A DNA stretch of 64,000 nt from Apoderus coryli (Eukaryota; Arthropoda; Insecta; Coleoptera; Attelabidae): assembly GCA_911728435.2 (NCBI GenBank), contig OU452211.1:4340001-4404000 (forward strand), read 5' to 3'. A program made the position numbers and the translations under genes. The notes beneath the pieces were generated by a model that did not search any database, was not told the DNA's origin, and saw only the letters and a list, made by a program, of their open reading frames with translations. Below are positions 1-12,837 of the stretch, piece by piece; position 1 is the first letter of the stretch; every line of letters begins with the position of its first letter.

Positions 1-545
1 TCCAAGCTTTACAATTATTGCATTCGAGGAACATCTTTAGATTGGATAACTTCCTATCTATCCGGTAGAATACAGAGAGTGAGTCTCAATCGTGATTGTG
101 CCATATTTGAGTCGTCAACTTTTGAGGTCAACGTTGGCGTTATTCAGGGTAAGACACTGGGACCATTGCTGTTCATACTATTTATACAACACGGTAAAAT
201 TCTTGGGTGTTGAGGTCGATTCACTTCTAAATTGGTACATGCATATCGAAACCGTTTCCAAGACGCTCTGTAGACTATCATTTTTCATCTGGAAACTCAG
301 AAGCTTCGTAACTCTTGATGTGTTGTTGTCATTTTATTTTGCGCATGTTCATGCTGTGCTGTCCTATTCCGTTGTAGTGTGGGGTTACTTGCGGCGCATA
401 TACGAAATTCTGATATTACAAAAAAGAATCATTAGGACAATGTCATTTAAATCACATGTCGTCAACTATTTAAAGAATTAAAAATTAATTAATTATTTTT
501 TTTTGTACTTTGTACCCTCAATAAAGGACTTTATTATTATTATTA
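1..545 (+). mobile_element. Non-LTR retrotransposon (LINE) 3' fragment, decayed
   Basis: The + strand reads as the end of a LINE reverse transcriptase with frameshifts. A region around 20-180 resembles the RT segment DWITSYLSGR..Q.V followed by a degenerate GVIQGKTLGPLLF. It then jumps directly to FLGVEVDSLLNW and the C-terminal part ending VVWGYLRRIYEILILQKR. The YADD catalytic segment that should lie between is absent, so the copy has an internal deletion. The 3' end has AATAAAGG followed by a TTA-repeat tail near 525-546, typical of non-LTR tails. The element runs off the left edge of the window. The clade is not resolved; it is jockey/CR1-like by general appearance. Confidence 0.7.
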
Positions 546-3284
546 TTTAAAGTTACATGGAGAAATATATCGAAGTCGTTCTGTGGCAAAAGTTGATAAC
601 TAACTAATAATAAATAAATAAAAAGAAGCCAAAAGAGAATTCCTCATACGTCAGAATAGACCCGCAGTTTAAACTACTTTAAGAATAAGTTGCTATATTG
701 AATTATTCTTATTATTGTTTTCCCACCTTGTTTAAAAGATTTTGTTTCGTTAGAAATGCCTCGTAGATAATATTGTTTTACATAGTAGCTAATACTCTAC
801 TACTAATAATACTGTGTTTTTTCCTAACACCTAAGGATAACTATTACACATAGAATAATTTATTTATAAAAAAAAAATAATATTATGCCTTGTAATGATT
901 TTTAAGGTCGTTATTAGAAATATATATCATTCTACAAATCATAATTATAGAATTTCTCGCTTTGTTTTATTTAATATACACATATGCATTATTAACAAAG
1001 ATATGCATTAGATAGGTAGATAACTTTTTATAATAGTTAAGTATAGTTCGGATAATATAAAAAAGCAAGATAATATAGATATTATTTTCGGAACACCAAA
1101 CTAAATTGTTAAGGATTAAAGGTTTTTATTTAGCAAATCTACGGATTCCTCCGCATTCTAGACAATAAAAAAATTGCTACAAATTATATTATATGATAAT
1201 AATAATGACTTTCTTGTAATAACTTACAAAACTTTCGTGTAACTCCTCTCTCAAACTTTCTGATCCGACCTATGTTAGACGAACACAATAGTTTTGTATC
1301 CTTTGCATACGATTTCATGAACTAATAACAAAATTACTAAGCTAGTGCGTTTGCAATAAGTTGAAAGAATTTTAGCTTCATCCAGCTGATATAAAATTAT
1401 GAAATCATAATTCATTAGATACTAAGTAATTCTTAAGTGCCAAGGATTATTGTTATGAAAGAGTAATCATTTGGAAGATTCAAGTTTGTTGTTATTCATT
1501 AATAACCTTGACATTTAGCTGTAATAACTCATTTCAATTCATATATTATTAAAATTTGTACACATCCTTTATCATTGTGTAATTTAGCTATAAATCCCAA
1601 TATAAAATTGATACATATTGCAATATTTCTAATTGTTTTACGAAATGTGTTAGAATAAATTTTCGCGGCTTGTTGTGAAGAATTTCAGACTATGTTTTTG
1701 AATGACATGTTTGTTATATTATTGTCGGCAACTTTTCAATTTATCTAATTTTTATTCCGCCCATTATTTATATATGATTTTGTCTGAATAATTCATAATA
1801 GATTGCATATTTTTGAATTTGCATTTTCAACCTATAGGTATAAGTTAGAGGTTATTATTTCAGTATTACTAAAAAATAGTCACATTAGCTTAACTAAATA
1901 AATAAGAAGAACAACTCTATGATATATTATGTTGACAGACCAAGACTTTAGAAAAATTAATCAAGAATTAGAAACACAGTTAAAACGCATGAAACATAGG
2001 AGTTTGACCGTGTAACAGAAGGAAACTTGTCTTCAAGTTTCCACGTTCCACATTTTCTTTTTATTCGGATGAAAATATCAACTCACTTAGGGAATACGCA
2101 TATACCGAATTTTTGAAATATTTGTTTTAAATGAACCATATTTATTTTTCCTAAATCTAAATAAATTGCTCTTTCACATCAATCAACATCGAGTTAGGAA
2201 AATATGTCAATGCAGAACAGAAATTTACGTAACCGCATATTTATATACAGACCAATTATTTATTACTTTCAATTTTAATTGATCAGCTAATTAGTGTATT
2301 TTAGAAACGAACTCGTAATATTCACGTAAACATATATTTATATATTGAATTTGTATTTGAATTACAATGCAGTGTAACATATTAGGTGTATACATTTACT
2401 TTTAATACTTTTGACACACATTATTTGACTATTTGGAAAATATATTTTAAGATATAATATTATTTTGAGCTACTGTGATTAGACTGAAATTTTCTTGCAA
2501 AACACCAAGAGATATAGTAACTTGTTTGACTAGGCAGCAAAGCAGTAGATTGACTGCCGAGCGAAGCGAGGCTAGGAATTCAGCCAAGGCAGGCAATATG
2601 CTTTTTATACGACAGTCTTTAAATGCCTTTATTCTATGTTCAAACATGATTTGAAAATGTAGTACATTGTAATGCTGTTTTTCATTTACCCGTGCACAAT
2701 AAATATTTCCCACTAGTTGCCTAGCAATAATAATAATAATAATAGAATTGTCCGTAAAGTTTTTAATAATTAATAAGTCTTGAATACACAAGTATTCCGG
2801 CTAAAACATACCGAGATAATCGAGTTAATAAAAAAAGAAAAAATTATAATAATATTCTTTATTCAAAAGGTACAATGATACATTGATTGCGTCTAAATAG
2901 GATTGATATCATCACACTGGTTCTATATTTCATAACACATTTCAGGTATTTCTATATTACTTACACTACAAACAAACAACCTTAAATTCAAATTAATAAT
3001 CATTGTCCATGATTAAAACTGTCAAATACAAAGTAAAAAACAAAGTAAAAAAAAAAAACGTGGGTTAAAAAACAATAGACACTAAAATCTTAAACATTAA
3101 AATCATATGAATTAAATAAAATCTAGAACATTAAAATCATTTGTATAAAATTAAATAAGATCTTAAACAATAAAATCACATGTACAAAATTCAATGAACT
3201 GTTCCCCCAAGGTAACCGAGAAACTCCGAATAACCATAAAATGCGTTAGTAGTTGAGGAATTTCAACAATTTTGTGCAAAAGCC
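546..3284. other. AT-rich intergenic DNA, nothing recognised
   Basis: No coding segment with a recognisable domain was found on either strand. The 114-codon minus-strand open frame at 2447-2791 has low-complexity isoleucine runs from an AAT microsatellite near 2728-2745 and no family resemblance. A GC-richer patch near 2555-2575 hints at an old repeat but has no clear borders. Confidence 0.5.
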
Positions 3285-3665
3285 ATACGCGGAATACGTA
3301 TATGCCTGGACGCTTTGGATGTGGTATGGATATAACAAATTTTCCTTAAGAATGCGCTAAACAGTACTATTACTTACATTCAAAACGTCAGCAACTTTTT
3401 GAGTAGAAGTACCTGTAGTTTTTTCTACGATGTTCAGCACATCCTCTTCCAACTCTACCGTTCTTGCTGTCTTTGGCCTTCATGTTGCACTATTTCGTTT
3501 TCGTAAGTATCCCTGTTTCATAAAGGCGTCGATGAATGCTTTCGAGCTGGAGTGAACAACCACTAGCTTCTAATGCATTGCCATCAGCGAGTCCATACAT
3601 GAACTGCATGTCGGTCATCTCGGCATACATATAAGAAAGCCTTTGCACGGATTGTAGATTTTCGA
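3285..3665 (-). mobile_element. Decayed DUF4817/mariner-type transposase N-terminal region
   Basis: Read on the minus strand, 3630 to 3530 encodes a conserved patch with EMTDMQFMYGLADGNALEA followed by SIHRRLYETGILT. This is the N-terminal helix-turn-helix signature of a transposase family common in insect genomes (DUF4817-like). After a stop, fragments resembling NGRVG and a later VWR-ILKENLLYPYH-like stretch continue in shifted frames down to about 3290. There are several stops and frameshifts and no DDE domain, so it is a fossil. A terminal-repeat-like end (GAAACACCCTGTATA) lies at about 4087-4103 and could be one edge of the same element. Confidence 0.6.
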
Positions 3666-3829
3666 ATTATTTTTATAGCAAGAACGGCACGTCGAAATTG
3701 CCGAGAGTAATGGTAAATGAGCAGCACGAATTAACAGAAATGCAGCATATTGTTAACGGATTTGTCAAATTTTTTGAGAGTAGTGCGTTCGCGCGATCGG
3801 CTTGGAATTGAATGATTTTGCTTCGTGGA

Positions 3830-3990
3830 CAGAGGCAATCACTGTCTCAGATATTACTGAGGAGGAAAAATTTAAGGCTGGCAAAAAACTAAAAACAGAA
3901 TAGAATGACTTCTGGATCTGATGGTTTTCCAGCTTTTTTTATAAAGGACTGCCAAATTTCAAAGAAATCGGAAGGGAGATATTTGAATTA
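3830..3990 (+). mobile_element. Short non-LTR reverse transcriptase fragment
   Basis: In two frames the + strand gives TEEEKFKAGKKLKT, then SGSDGFPAFFIKDC. This matches the N-terminal RT region of many LINEs, where a helix of the form EV..AI..LK.NK precedes SxGxDGxPxFFIK. The fragment is only about 50 codons with a frameshift, and nothing further of the element was seen. It lies beside the transposase relic at 3285-3665 but in the opposite orientation. Confidence 0.5.
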
Positions 3991-6900
3991 ATTAAAAAAA
4001 ATATCGTTATTTACAAAAGTAACACCTTTATGAAAACGTTATTTCATAAAATGACCTGACAAAAGACCGCCTTAAATATTGCCAAGTCTTTTTGAAACAC
4101 CCTGTATACTAGACTAGTTTAGAGGGGTGGAGTTAAAAATAAAATACTAAGCATCTAAAGGTTCTGCAAGGCACTGACAAAAGTAGAATAATATATCAAA
4201 ACATGACTCGAATATTCTTATACCTTAAACACATGTTATATTCCATGTTGTTTATGGTAATTTCAAGCCTCTTAAGCGAAACAAAATAAAACTAAAAATA
4301 AAAATAATTATTATTCTACATATTTCTATTAAAGCGATATGAATATTACTAACAAAAAACGATTAAATTGTAGCGAAACATTTTAGGGTAATCAACTGCT
4401 TATACAAAATTTCTAAATCACCTAAAGGCAAATTTCATTTCACTTTCAAGCAAGAATTCAATTACAAATATGAACAATTTATTGGTTTTTACATATTTAA
4501 TTAATATAGAATGTAACATAAGCATCTCAGAACATTTACATACTTACATTTATCGATAGATGGTATAGAAACAAACAAATCAACTTTACTATTACATCAT
4601 GTAAAAGCTATCAAGAAAACCAGATATTAGATCAGATGGAATAGACAGGGTGAAGCCCAATACAATAATAAGATGACTTTATTTGGCAGTAACAATGAAT
4701 AACTGAGGTTCCTCTGCTTTTGTAGTTAAGTAAACAGTAAAACTCCTAAAGTTGCCGACCACCGAAACGTTCAAAAGGAATTCTACAGCATGACAGACTA
4801 ATACCCCGAGAAACTGTATACAATACACAATATAATACAGTTACTGATTTCTTAATAATATGAGGTGTCTCTACATAATTGGTGAAAATATATACACCTC
4901 ATCCATGCAAACATTTCATTCTTCAGAATATTGCTGAACATCTTCTTCGATCTTACAAAACACTTCGGAATGGGCCAATGTTTTGGTGTAATGCTGAGTA
5001 GGCGTACGTGTTCTTCTACGACCGAATGATTATGATATGTTCGGACTGGACGGCTCATCTAATTACGATCGACTTCAGGTAAGTTCTTTTGATCGTTGAA
5101 TTATATTTCAACGTCCAGTCCTCCATATCATGCTAACTCTGTGTCAAAAAAGAAAATTAAATCCAACATAAAAGAAATCATGTTATTTGCATCAAATGCA
5201 TACCAAAAACAAAAATTAACAAAACAGTGTACAATTCTATGTACATATTAAAAAAACACAAAAGAAAATATAGGTATTCTTTTTATATGAAAAAATTCAA
5301 AAAATAGCGCCCATGATCGTGTTATTTTATCCCAAGGGCCTATTGTAAAAAATTTATGAACTTGTACTTCAACATGCAGTGTTTCGGATTTTATCCAACG
5401 AAAGACCGTTTAGTTTTCAGCCGAGGAAGAGGCCGAAGAATGAGGTTTAAAGAGTGGATCGACCCCGCCTGCCTAAGAATATTTTTTACCACTCGGCTTA
5501 AGGATTGTTTAGATGCTGCTCCATGGGGTTTTCTTAAAGTTAAAAATACTGTCACATGAATTTCGAATTTGTTTCGTTCTAGTTAGATAATCTATTACCA
5601 AAGGGGCAACATAATTATAAATTTTTGTTTTTACTAAAATATGGATAATTCAGAATAGGTTGCTTTTTATTATGTCTAGACGTTTTATGAGATCTGTGAT
5701 AATAATATTGATGCCCATATTTGTTTCAGTAATGTTGGACCAAGGACTCAGCGAAATTGTGCCTGTTGCTAACAGCATAAGTAGCAGCAACTTCTGCGAA
5801 ATACATTTCAAACTATATGATTGTCCGCAGTTTGTAAATAAGAGAGGACAACCTGAGGGTCCCATGTATAGTTATACTTGGGTTTAAGGGGCTGATTTCG
5901 AAAAATTCCTCTCATGAAACGCTTCAGAATCATGTCTGAGCTAATTGGAGCTTCAACAATTAAAGAAATAGCCGCTCTATGAGCGTTAAATGAATTGTAG
6001 CCCTGATCTGTATTACCTAACTATTGTTGAAAAAAGCTGAGAATGTTTGAAGTATTCGCAGTAAATGGGCAAATCCTATTCCTATTATACTGTTTAATAT
6101 ATAATTGTTCAACTCTGCGAATGGATCAAATAAAATCTGAAAGGAAATTTATAAATTGATGAACTTTGGAAGTTGTTAATAATCTCAAAACAGTACAGAG
6201 CACGTGAGTTGGATGTTAGGTATTTTAGTTATAGATTTGTATTATTTTAGAGGTTGCTATTCTTTTTACTATAATGTTTGCGGGTGTTTGCCTTTACGTT
6301 GAGAGCTTGGAGCTTACCCTGTTCAGATCTGGAAGATAACACCACGTACTAGTACATGCTCTTCTATGGTTGCTTCAGGATGTGAATAGGAATCAAGTTT
6401 TAGGTATTTACTATCTATGGGTTCTTATATACCTTAGCAAAAAAGCTATAAATGAGAAATAACATTCGATATATTAAAAATAATTTATAAACATTTACAT
6501 ATTTAAACATTTCATCCCTTATATCACATTTCGACCAAGAACTTATACACAAGAGACATTTATTTGAAGTTTCGTTTAGTACACTTGTTAACTTAGGGTT
6601 TATTTAAGCAACTCGAGAAAATATAACTACTTAAGTGTCTATTGGATGGTTGTGTATAATAACCGAGACCGAGACTAAATTGGTCCAGGAATTGTTCCTT
6701 TTCGTACAAAGTCCACAATGTAGGTACGATTGTTTTCATATCGAAACACAATAAGGTGATCCACGAGCAATTCTATTTATTAAAAGAGAGATCAATACGC
6801 AAATATATCATCATTATATTGAAGTCTAAATTTGAAAGAATTCATTTTGCTTCTATCCTGAATTGACTCGTTTCACTAGAGTCAGGAAGGTATACTCCTA

Positions 6901-8690
6901 GCAAGATAAATCGTATACGTTAATCGCTATAAATGTATCTAATAGGTTAATTTATAACATCAAATTCAACTTGAGAAAGACAGAAAGTAAAAAAATAATT
7001 ACTTAAACGTGTCGATTATTACCGTAACATTGAAAATGAAAAATTCAGCTTGGAATTATATATGTGGTAATAGTAACGTTACTGTTTTTGGTTGACTTTG
7101 ATTTTTTTAATAAGATAAAATATCCGGCGCAGCAGAAGGTGGATTTTATGTAAGTATACCTAGTTGAGTAAGGCGGGGAAAATTTAAGTTTAATTAAATA
7201 GTTTGAAGGTATTTTTTGTTGGGTTTTATAAATCATAGTTAAGACAAGGTTATTTGATATATTAGAAAGTGGACGAAATATACAATTATGAGTCGTATTT
7301 TTTTTTAATTCGTGCTAAACAAATATTGTAACATTCTGTTCAATTTATGATAGATACGAGGGCGCATGCTTTTACATTTGTTTATATAGCTTTATCTATC
7401 CCTTTCTTACTTGATTAATTATTGGTAAATAGCATTCTCTAACTAATCAGAATCAAACTTGGTTTTATTAGTTTTTATTTCCAAATCAATGAAATATTGT
7501 GAAAATATCAAGCTGTCAGACGTCTATTTGTCTGCTCTATTTGTGAGAACAAAATGTGTACATTCTACTTTTCCGACTAGCTGCCATCGCGTCTTTTTTT
7601 AAATCCCTACGAACTGTAGTGGGAACACTAACCCTTTAACTTCAGATATCGGGTCAACAAGATCATACTGTTCTTCGATAATGAAAAATTTGTATCAGCA
7701 TGAGTTACTACGAGTTATATTTCTTGCCAATCTTTGCCGGAGTAAGACAGAACTGGTTCTAAAGATCTTTAAATCTTTTACAATTTTTTCTTATACAAAT
7801 GTTATATCTTTTGTTCCTAAACCCACACCTACATATTCACTTTATATAGCCTTCCGGTAATTATTTTAAGTTTGTATTTATACACACATAATGTCCAAAT
7901 CGTTATTTTTTATTTCAACTTTTTAGTTTTAAACTACTTCTGAAAGGCTCATCTGGATGCCACTGCGTTGTGTCCACATAATTTGTTCGTCCGCAATTTG
8001 GGTAGCCTTTTTTCTTAATCTTTTTTTTTTTTGTGGAATCAAAATCATCCTCAAAGTAGTAAGTAATTTTGGTGTATAATAAGTTTACCTTTTGGAATCC
8101 AGTGAATATAATAAGAGCAATTGTCACGTAGATATGCTCATTTGAGCTGTTCTATCTCTACCAAGACGTCTGTTGAGAATACTCAACACCCAATACATTA
8201 TAGTTAGGTATATTTCAATAATTGTGTGACACTGTCATGTTACCAATAAGTTTGTATTATTAAATTATAATTCAAATTTCTCCCTGTTTCGATTAATTTT
8301 TAATATTCAGCTCAATTTTAAAGTTTATACAGTTCTCTTTTGTTTGTTTATATGGTGAACATTGTTTATTTATATTGATATAAATGAAGTAACCAGTAAC
8401 GGAAATACAGTTTTTTACAAAGCCATTCAACGCGAAATGGATATATCAGCGCTCCTATGTAGGTAAGGGACCTTTTAATCCCCTACAGCGTGTGCTTACT
8501 AGGTGTCAGTTCCTATAGGAGTTGAGCTATTCTTCGATTAAAGTCCTCGGTGAACGAATCCACCAATATAAACCTGTATGTATGGTTTAAACTAAACTAA
8601 ACTTGCAAAATACAAAATCCATCTTATACCATTCCTGTTTAAAATATAGGTACGTAAGAGTTGTAGCAGTAAAACAAAATATTTGAAATA
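3991..8690. other. AT-rich intergenic DNA, no gene supported
   Basis: Only short, low-complexity open frames occur here, for example at 4852-5058 minus, 5356-5559 plus, overlapping frames at 5650-5887 on both strands, and 7915-8127 minus. None has a recognisable domain, a supported splice context or a convincing composition. A transposon-terminus-like sequence ending CACCCTGTATA is at about 4091-4103. Confidence 0.5.
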
Positions 8691-9194
8691 ACATTTATTT
8701 ATTTATTTATTCTTATTACATGTCAATACCATAAAAGGTTTACACAAGTAATATTAGGTACTAAAATATTACATAACAACACATTATACAAAAACATAGA
8801 AATGTATATAACTTAATCACAACAGTGGTGAGGAATTTATCAATGGACTCAAAAGCATGGTCAATTAAGTAGTTTTTTAATCTATTTTTGAACATTGAAA
8901 GTATCAGTGTTTTCAAACGATCTGGCACATGACTATAGCATGTGGGACCATAATAATTTACAGATCTTTTGGTCAAAAGTGATACCCAAAAACTTTACCA
9001 GACTATTAGAAACAGAAACGTCAGTCTCACGTAATGTAAATATTTTAGTAGCTGTTTTATTAGCATTCATACAGAGTTTGTTAGCTGCAAACCAGTCAGC
9101 AGCCCTCGACTGTGAATTAATCGTACTGGAAGCCAGAACATCACTCGACAGTTCAACATCGAGAATAGTTGAATCGTGTTTAATGGTGCAATGA
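8690..9194 (-). mobile_element. LINE reverse transcriptase relic with internal deletion
   Basis: On the minus strand from 9194 down, one frame reads HDSTILDVELSSDVL, then AADWFAANKLCMNANKT and SLVKFLGITFDQK. This is the segment that normally follows the YADD box of a non-LTR RT. It is joined directly, in a different frame, to the extreme C-terminus with FKNRLKNYLIDHAF.SIDKFL near 8880-8830. The thumb and connection regions between them are missing. It is followed by A/T-rich tandem bases, including a TTTA repeat near 8695-8710. It is non-functional. The C-terminus resembles that of the LINE end at 28425-29050, so the two may belong to one family. Confidence 0.7.
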
Positions 9195-12100
9195 GTAATT
9201 ATTATTTTTTTACTACAGTGTAGACTTTAAAATACATCCCATAAATTTTCTTTTTTATTCTAGAAAAAATAAATTCATGTCGACTTAAATGAAAGTGGTT
9301 CATTTTGCGAATTATATTAATCAGTCAAAAGAGTTTGATAATACCACTGTTAAATTTACAGATATCATCTCCTGTCAGCTTACAGCTTTCCACGAGGAGT
9401 GCAAATACTATCCTCCGTAAATACCAATTTAATTAATTCAATACATAATAATATACAAAAACCAGTTTATCACTGTTATTGATCATTTGTCGGTTGAATT
9501 TCTTTTCATTTCGGATTATTCGATTTGATTTAATAACTTAAATGTGTCACATTATTTCTTTTACAATGAGATGTAATTTATTCAAAATTAATTTGGATGA
9601 ATTGTAATGCGAGATTCAAGAATAAGATAAGACAAATCTGATGCACTTGCTTTTCGGAGATATGAATCTCTACAAATGTGTTAAAGCTTGTTACGAAATT
9701 TGTCTGTGAGATAAACTGAAATAAAAAGTTATTATAGTATAAGCAGGTATACTATTATGAAATTAATGTGTGGGAAAATGTCTTTAAATTAAGAGTTTTT
9801 TAGACTATTGTATCATTGTTTGTTTTTTTTTTTTGTAATATAATTTCTTAATGATTTCTGCCAATCATGAATCGTAATTTGAAGTATATATAAGTAATAA
9901 TAGAAATTGCAGTTTTAGAAATATCTAGAATAATATCCTTACAAAAAATTCGCTCCACAATAATAATTATAAATAAAATTAGAAAAAATATATTTTTTTT
10001 CACATTGGCACTCAAATAATTAAAGCAATTGCTTAAAACCAAGAAGCTTTGGTATTAACATATTTTTTCCAGTTAGGCAATAGTGTCTGAGAAAAGATAT
10101 AGGCCCCTAACAAAATGACCACTCTGTACATCATCTCAAAGAATATAAGAAAATATAAAACTAATTTTGTGTTTTTTTTTTTAAAGAATTGACCTTTGAT
10201 TCGTTACGTCTTCTCGGGTCACATCACTGGGAATATACTGATTGAGTCAATATATTTCCCTTTGTTAATATACAGGGTGGTTCAATTTCGAAAACGGAAA
10301 CTTTATAGTTTGTGTTATAAACTAATTTGAAAAATGCCTTACAAAGACATATTAATATTTTTAAAACTTCTTTATATATTTAAATGAAATTGGGCACATT
10401 TGGATAGATAATTTACGTAGATGCATCTTTTTATGCAAAAATTATGATGTTACTTCCACCAGTGGCGTGCGTACGGACACATATTTGCACAATTTTAATG
10501 AAAAATATCGTACGCTACTGATTTTTTAGAAACAAAAATTATTTCTAAAATCTTTGTTCAATACAATAAAAAAATGCTCTTTACTTTTTCTCGTTTAACA
10601 TCGTTTGCAAGTAAAAAATTAAAATATCTACTGATTTATGAAAAAAGTAAAATAAACAAACACGAAAACGAAAATAAGAAATTTAATTAGTGGTTTTCAA
10701 CAACAATAGTAAATTTAAAGAAAATTAAGGATAAAATCACAAAAATTGCTCGAAATGTAGTTCACCCACCTCAATTGACATTTTAAGACTGTTAAGAAAC
10801 TTCAAAAACCATTCAGATTTCAACCTTGGGGGTAATTTTTTTTAAAACAATTTCACGGAATATAAACGTATATTGGCAAAAAATTTTAAAATGTATGTGA
10901 ATATAAACGTGATGTCTTGCAAAATAGATGTATTTTTATGTAGAAAAAAGATTTTATACGATGTAAGTTTTAGAATGTTTATTTTATATTCTAAGTTTTA
11001 ATAACGAACTGTAAAAACAAAAGCGAGTTAGGTAAATCATGTTTTTACAATGTTTGAACGTATGCAAAATGATTGTAATTTCTTGAAAGCCTGAAGAAGA
11101 CGATAAACCATCGTCGAAACATCATAGAATTTGATAATAAAGTTAGAAAAACGAAATGTAACTTTCGCTAAAAATTAAAAAAAAAATTGTTTTTAAGAAC
11201 CTGAAGCCCAAAGAATGTAGAATTTGAACCTTTTCTCATTCAATACTAAACAAAATAAGTTAAAAAGTTCTAGTAATATGTAGAAAAAAAAACCACTCAA
11301 TCAAACCTGTAAACATCAACCTTATTTTAATACGAATGAAAAAAACGTGAGCGCCATAATGAGTTCCCATACCTACATACATAGATAACCTGCTAATGTG
11401 AAAAATACATTATCCTCATTCATCGATTTATCTATTATCTGAGTATCATAAAATACAATAATTTCTTTCACTAAATAAATAAATAATCACAATAATTATT
11501 GCATTGGATAATGGTAGCGTTTTAACCCTTCACAAATAATTCTATCGCATATTATAATGACCTTGAAGTCGCTCGTTTATTACAGCTTTTAAGAGCAGTA
11601 CTATTTTATTTACAGCACGGCCACAACATTTCTTTCTCTATTTTAGCATAAAATACATTCACGCTGTGATTACTTATCTACTGCATAATCTGTCGCTCTG
11701 AACTCAGCAAGCTATCTCATGAAGTAGCCATAGAACAGGTATAAAATTATGTTTATGAAGAAACAGTACAGCAAATGTAAATCATTTCTAGAATTATTTT
11801 ATTGTCGTCTAATTTGCGAATATAAGGTATCCCACAGGGAGAAGTATCACGATCTATAAACGGTGTCCCTCTGCCGGGAATGGCCTCGCGAAGTATTGGA
11901 AAAAGTACAAATCAGAAAGCTATGAGAATTTGGATTCAAACGATTAAAATATCTTTAAGATGGTGGCACTTCCAAAGTTTAGTCATTATTTTTACTGTAT
12001 TGTTCCTAGAATAAAATAGATGAATGAAAAGCCATGGAGCGAGTTTTGATATAAGATCTAATATGATAATATGGTAAAGACTCATGTTTATTCATAATAA

Positions 12101-12837
12101 AACACTAGGACTTATATACAAAGGTGAACTAGACTAGTGCACATCAATGTTATCGTTTAGACAGCGTATAACTAGGTTGACGCATTAGTTTAGTGCCTTC
12201 TTCAACTATTCTTTCAACCGATAGTAGTAGGTATAGAGAATTCATAAGTAAAATCACATAAGAGGATAAAACCATCATCTTATCAACTGTATTCTCCTTT
12301 TCACACTTGACTAACCAAACACAATACCAAATTATTATTTCCAGTACAATTACAAAAGAAGAGTAATTGTTCAACTAAGAATATGGAAGTACTTAAATCA
12401 TAATTCTGTACAGAACAGGCGTTCTATTTAAATGAGATGATGATAAATTCGCAAAAACAAAAAAAAAAACTATAACATCACATTGTAAAACCTTGTAAAA
12501 TATTGTTCTAAAACACAAAAGAACCATTTGAGCGTGGCAATTACTAGCAAAATAGGATCTTATTTTTTGTATAATAATGTTCTTCCGGAACCACAAATTT
12601 AATTAGTTATCGAGTAGCATTAAGCTATTATCTAATGTTTAGGGAAATAACCTTAGAACATAGAGTTACACTATCTAATACCTGCATGAAGGCGTTTTAA
12701 CGGGCCACCATTTTAAAAGTAACTTTCCGGTTTCAACCGCCAACGAACTTAAGCGAGACATTGACTTAGCCGATTTTATATCCAAATTTTGATTCGATTG
12801 GCCAAAAAATTCGGCCTAGAACGTGCTTTTCCAAATT
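9195..12837. other. AT-rich intergenic DNA with scattered repeat ends
   Basis: No gene is supported. A transposon-end-like ACAGGGTGGTTCAA occurs near 10273-10286. A stem-loop with a hammerhead-like core is at 11091-11120 and is listed separately. Open frames such as 9848-10042 and 12150-12374 minus are AT-driven and match nothing I know. Confidence 0.5.
11091..11122 (+). ncRNA. Hammerhead-like stem-loop core (candidate)
   Basis: CTGAAGA is followed by one extra base, a perfect 6-bp stem (GACGAT at 11099-11104 with ATCGTC at 11110-11115) and then GAAAC. This has the layout of a hammerhead ribozyme core (CUGANGA, stem II, GAAA). The extra base before stem II and the lack of a convincing stem I or cleavage triplet argue against activity. 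Similar cores occur at 36411-36439 and 28301-28331. Confidence 0.3.

Noticed and set aside
2447..2791. 114-codon minus-strand frame
   Set aside because: It includes a poly-isoleucine run from an AAT microsatellite and has no recognised homology.
5356..5559. 67-codon plus-strand frame with an Arg/Gly patch (FSRGRGRRMRF)
   Set aside because: Too short, no recognised domain, no splice or promoter context and no related sequence in the window.
8895..9194. 99-codon plus-strand frame
   Set aside because: The opposite strand encodes a recognisable LINE segment (ANKLCMNANKT, VKFLGITFD), so this is a shadow.
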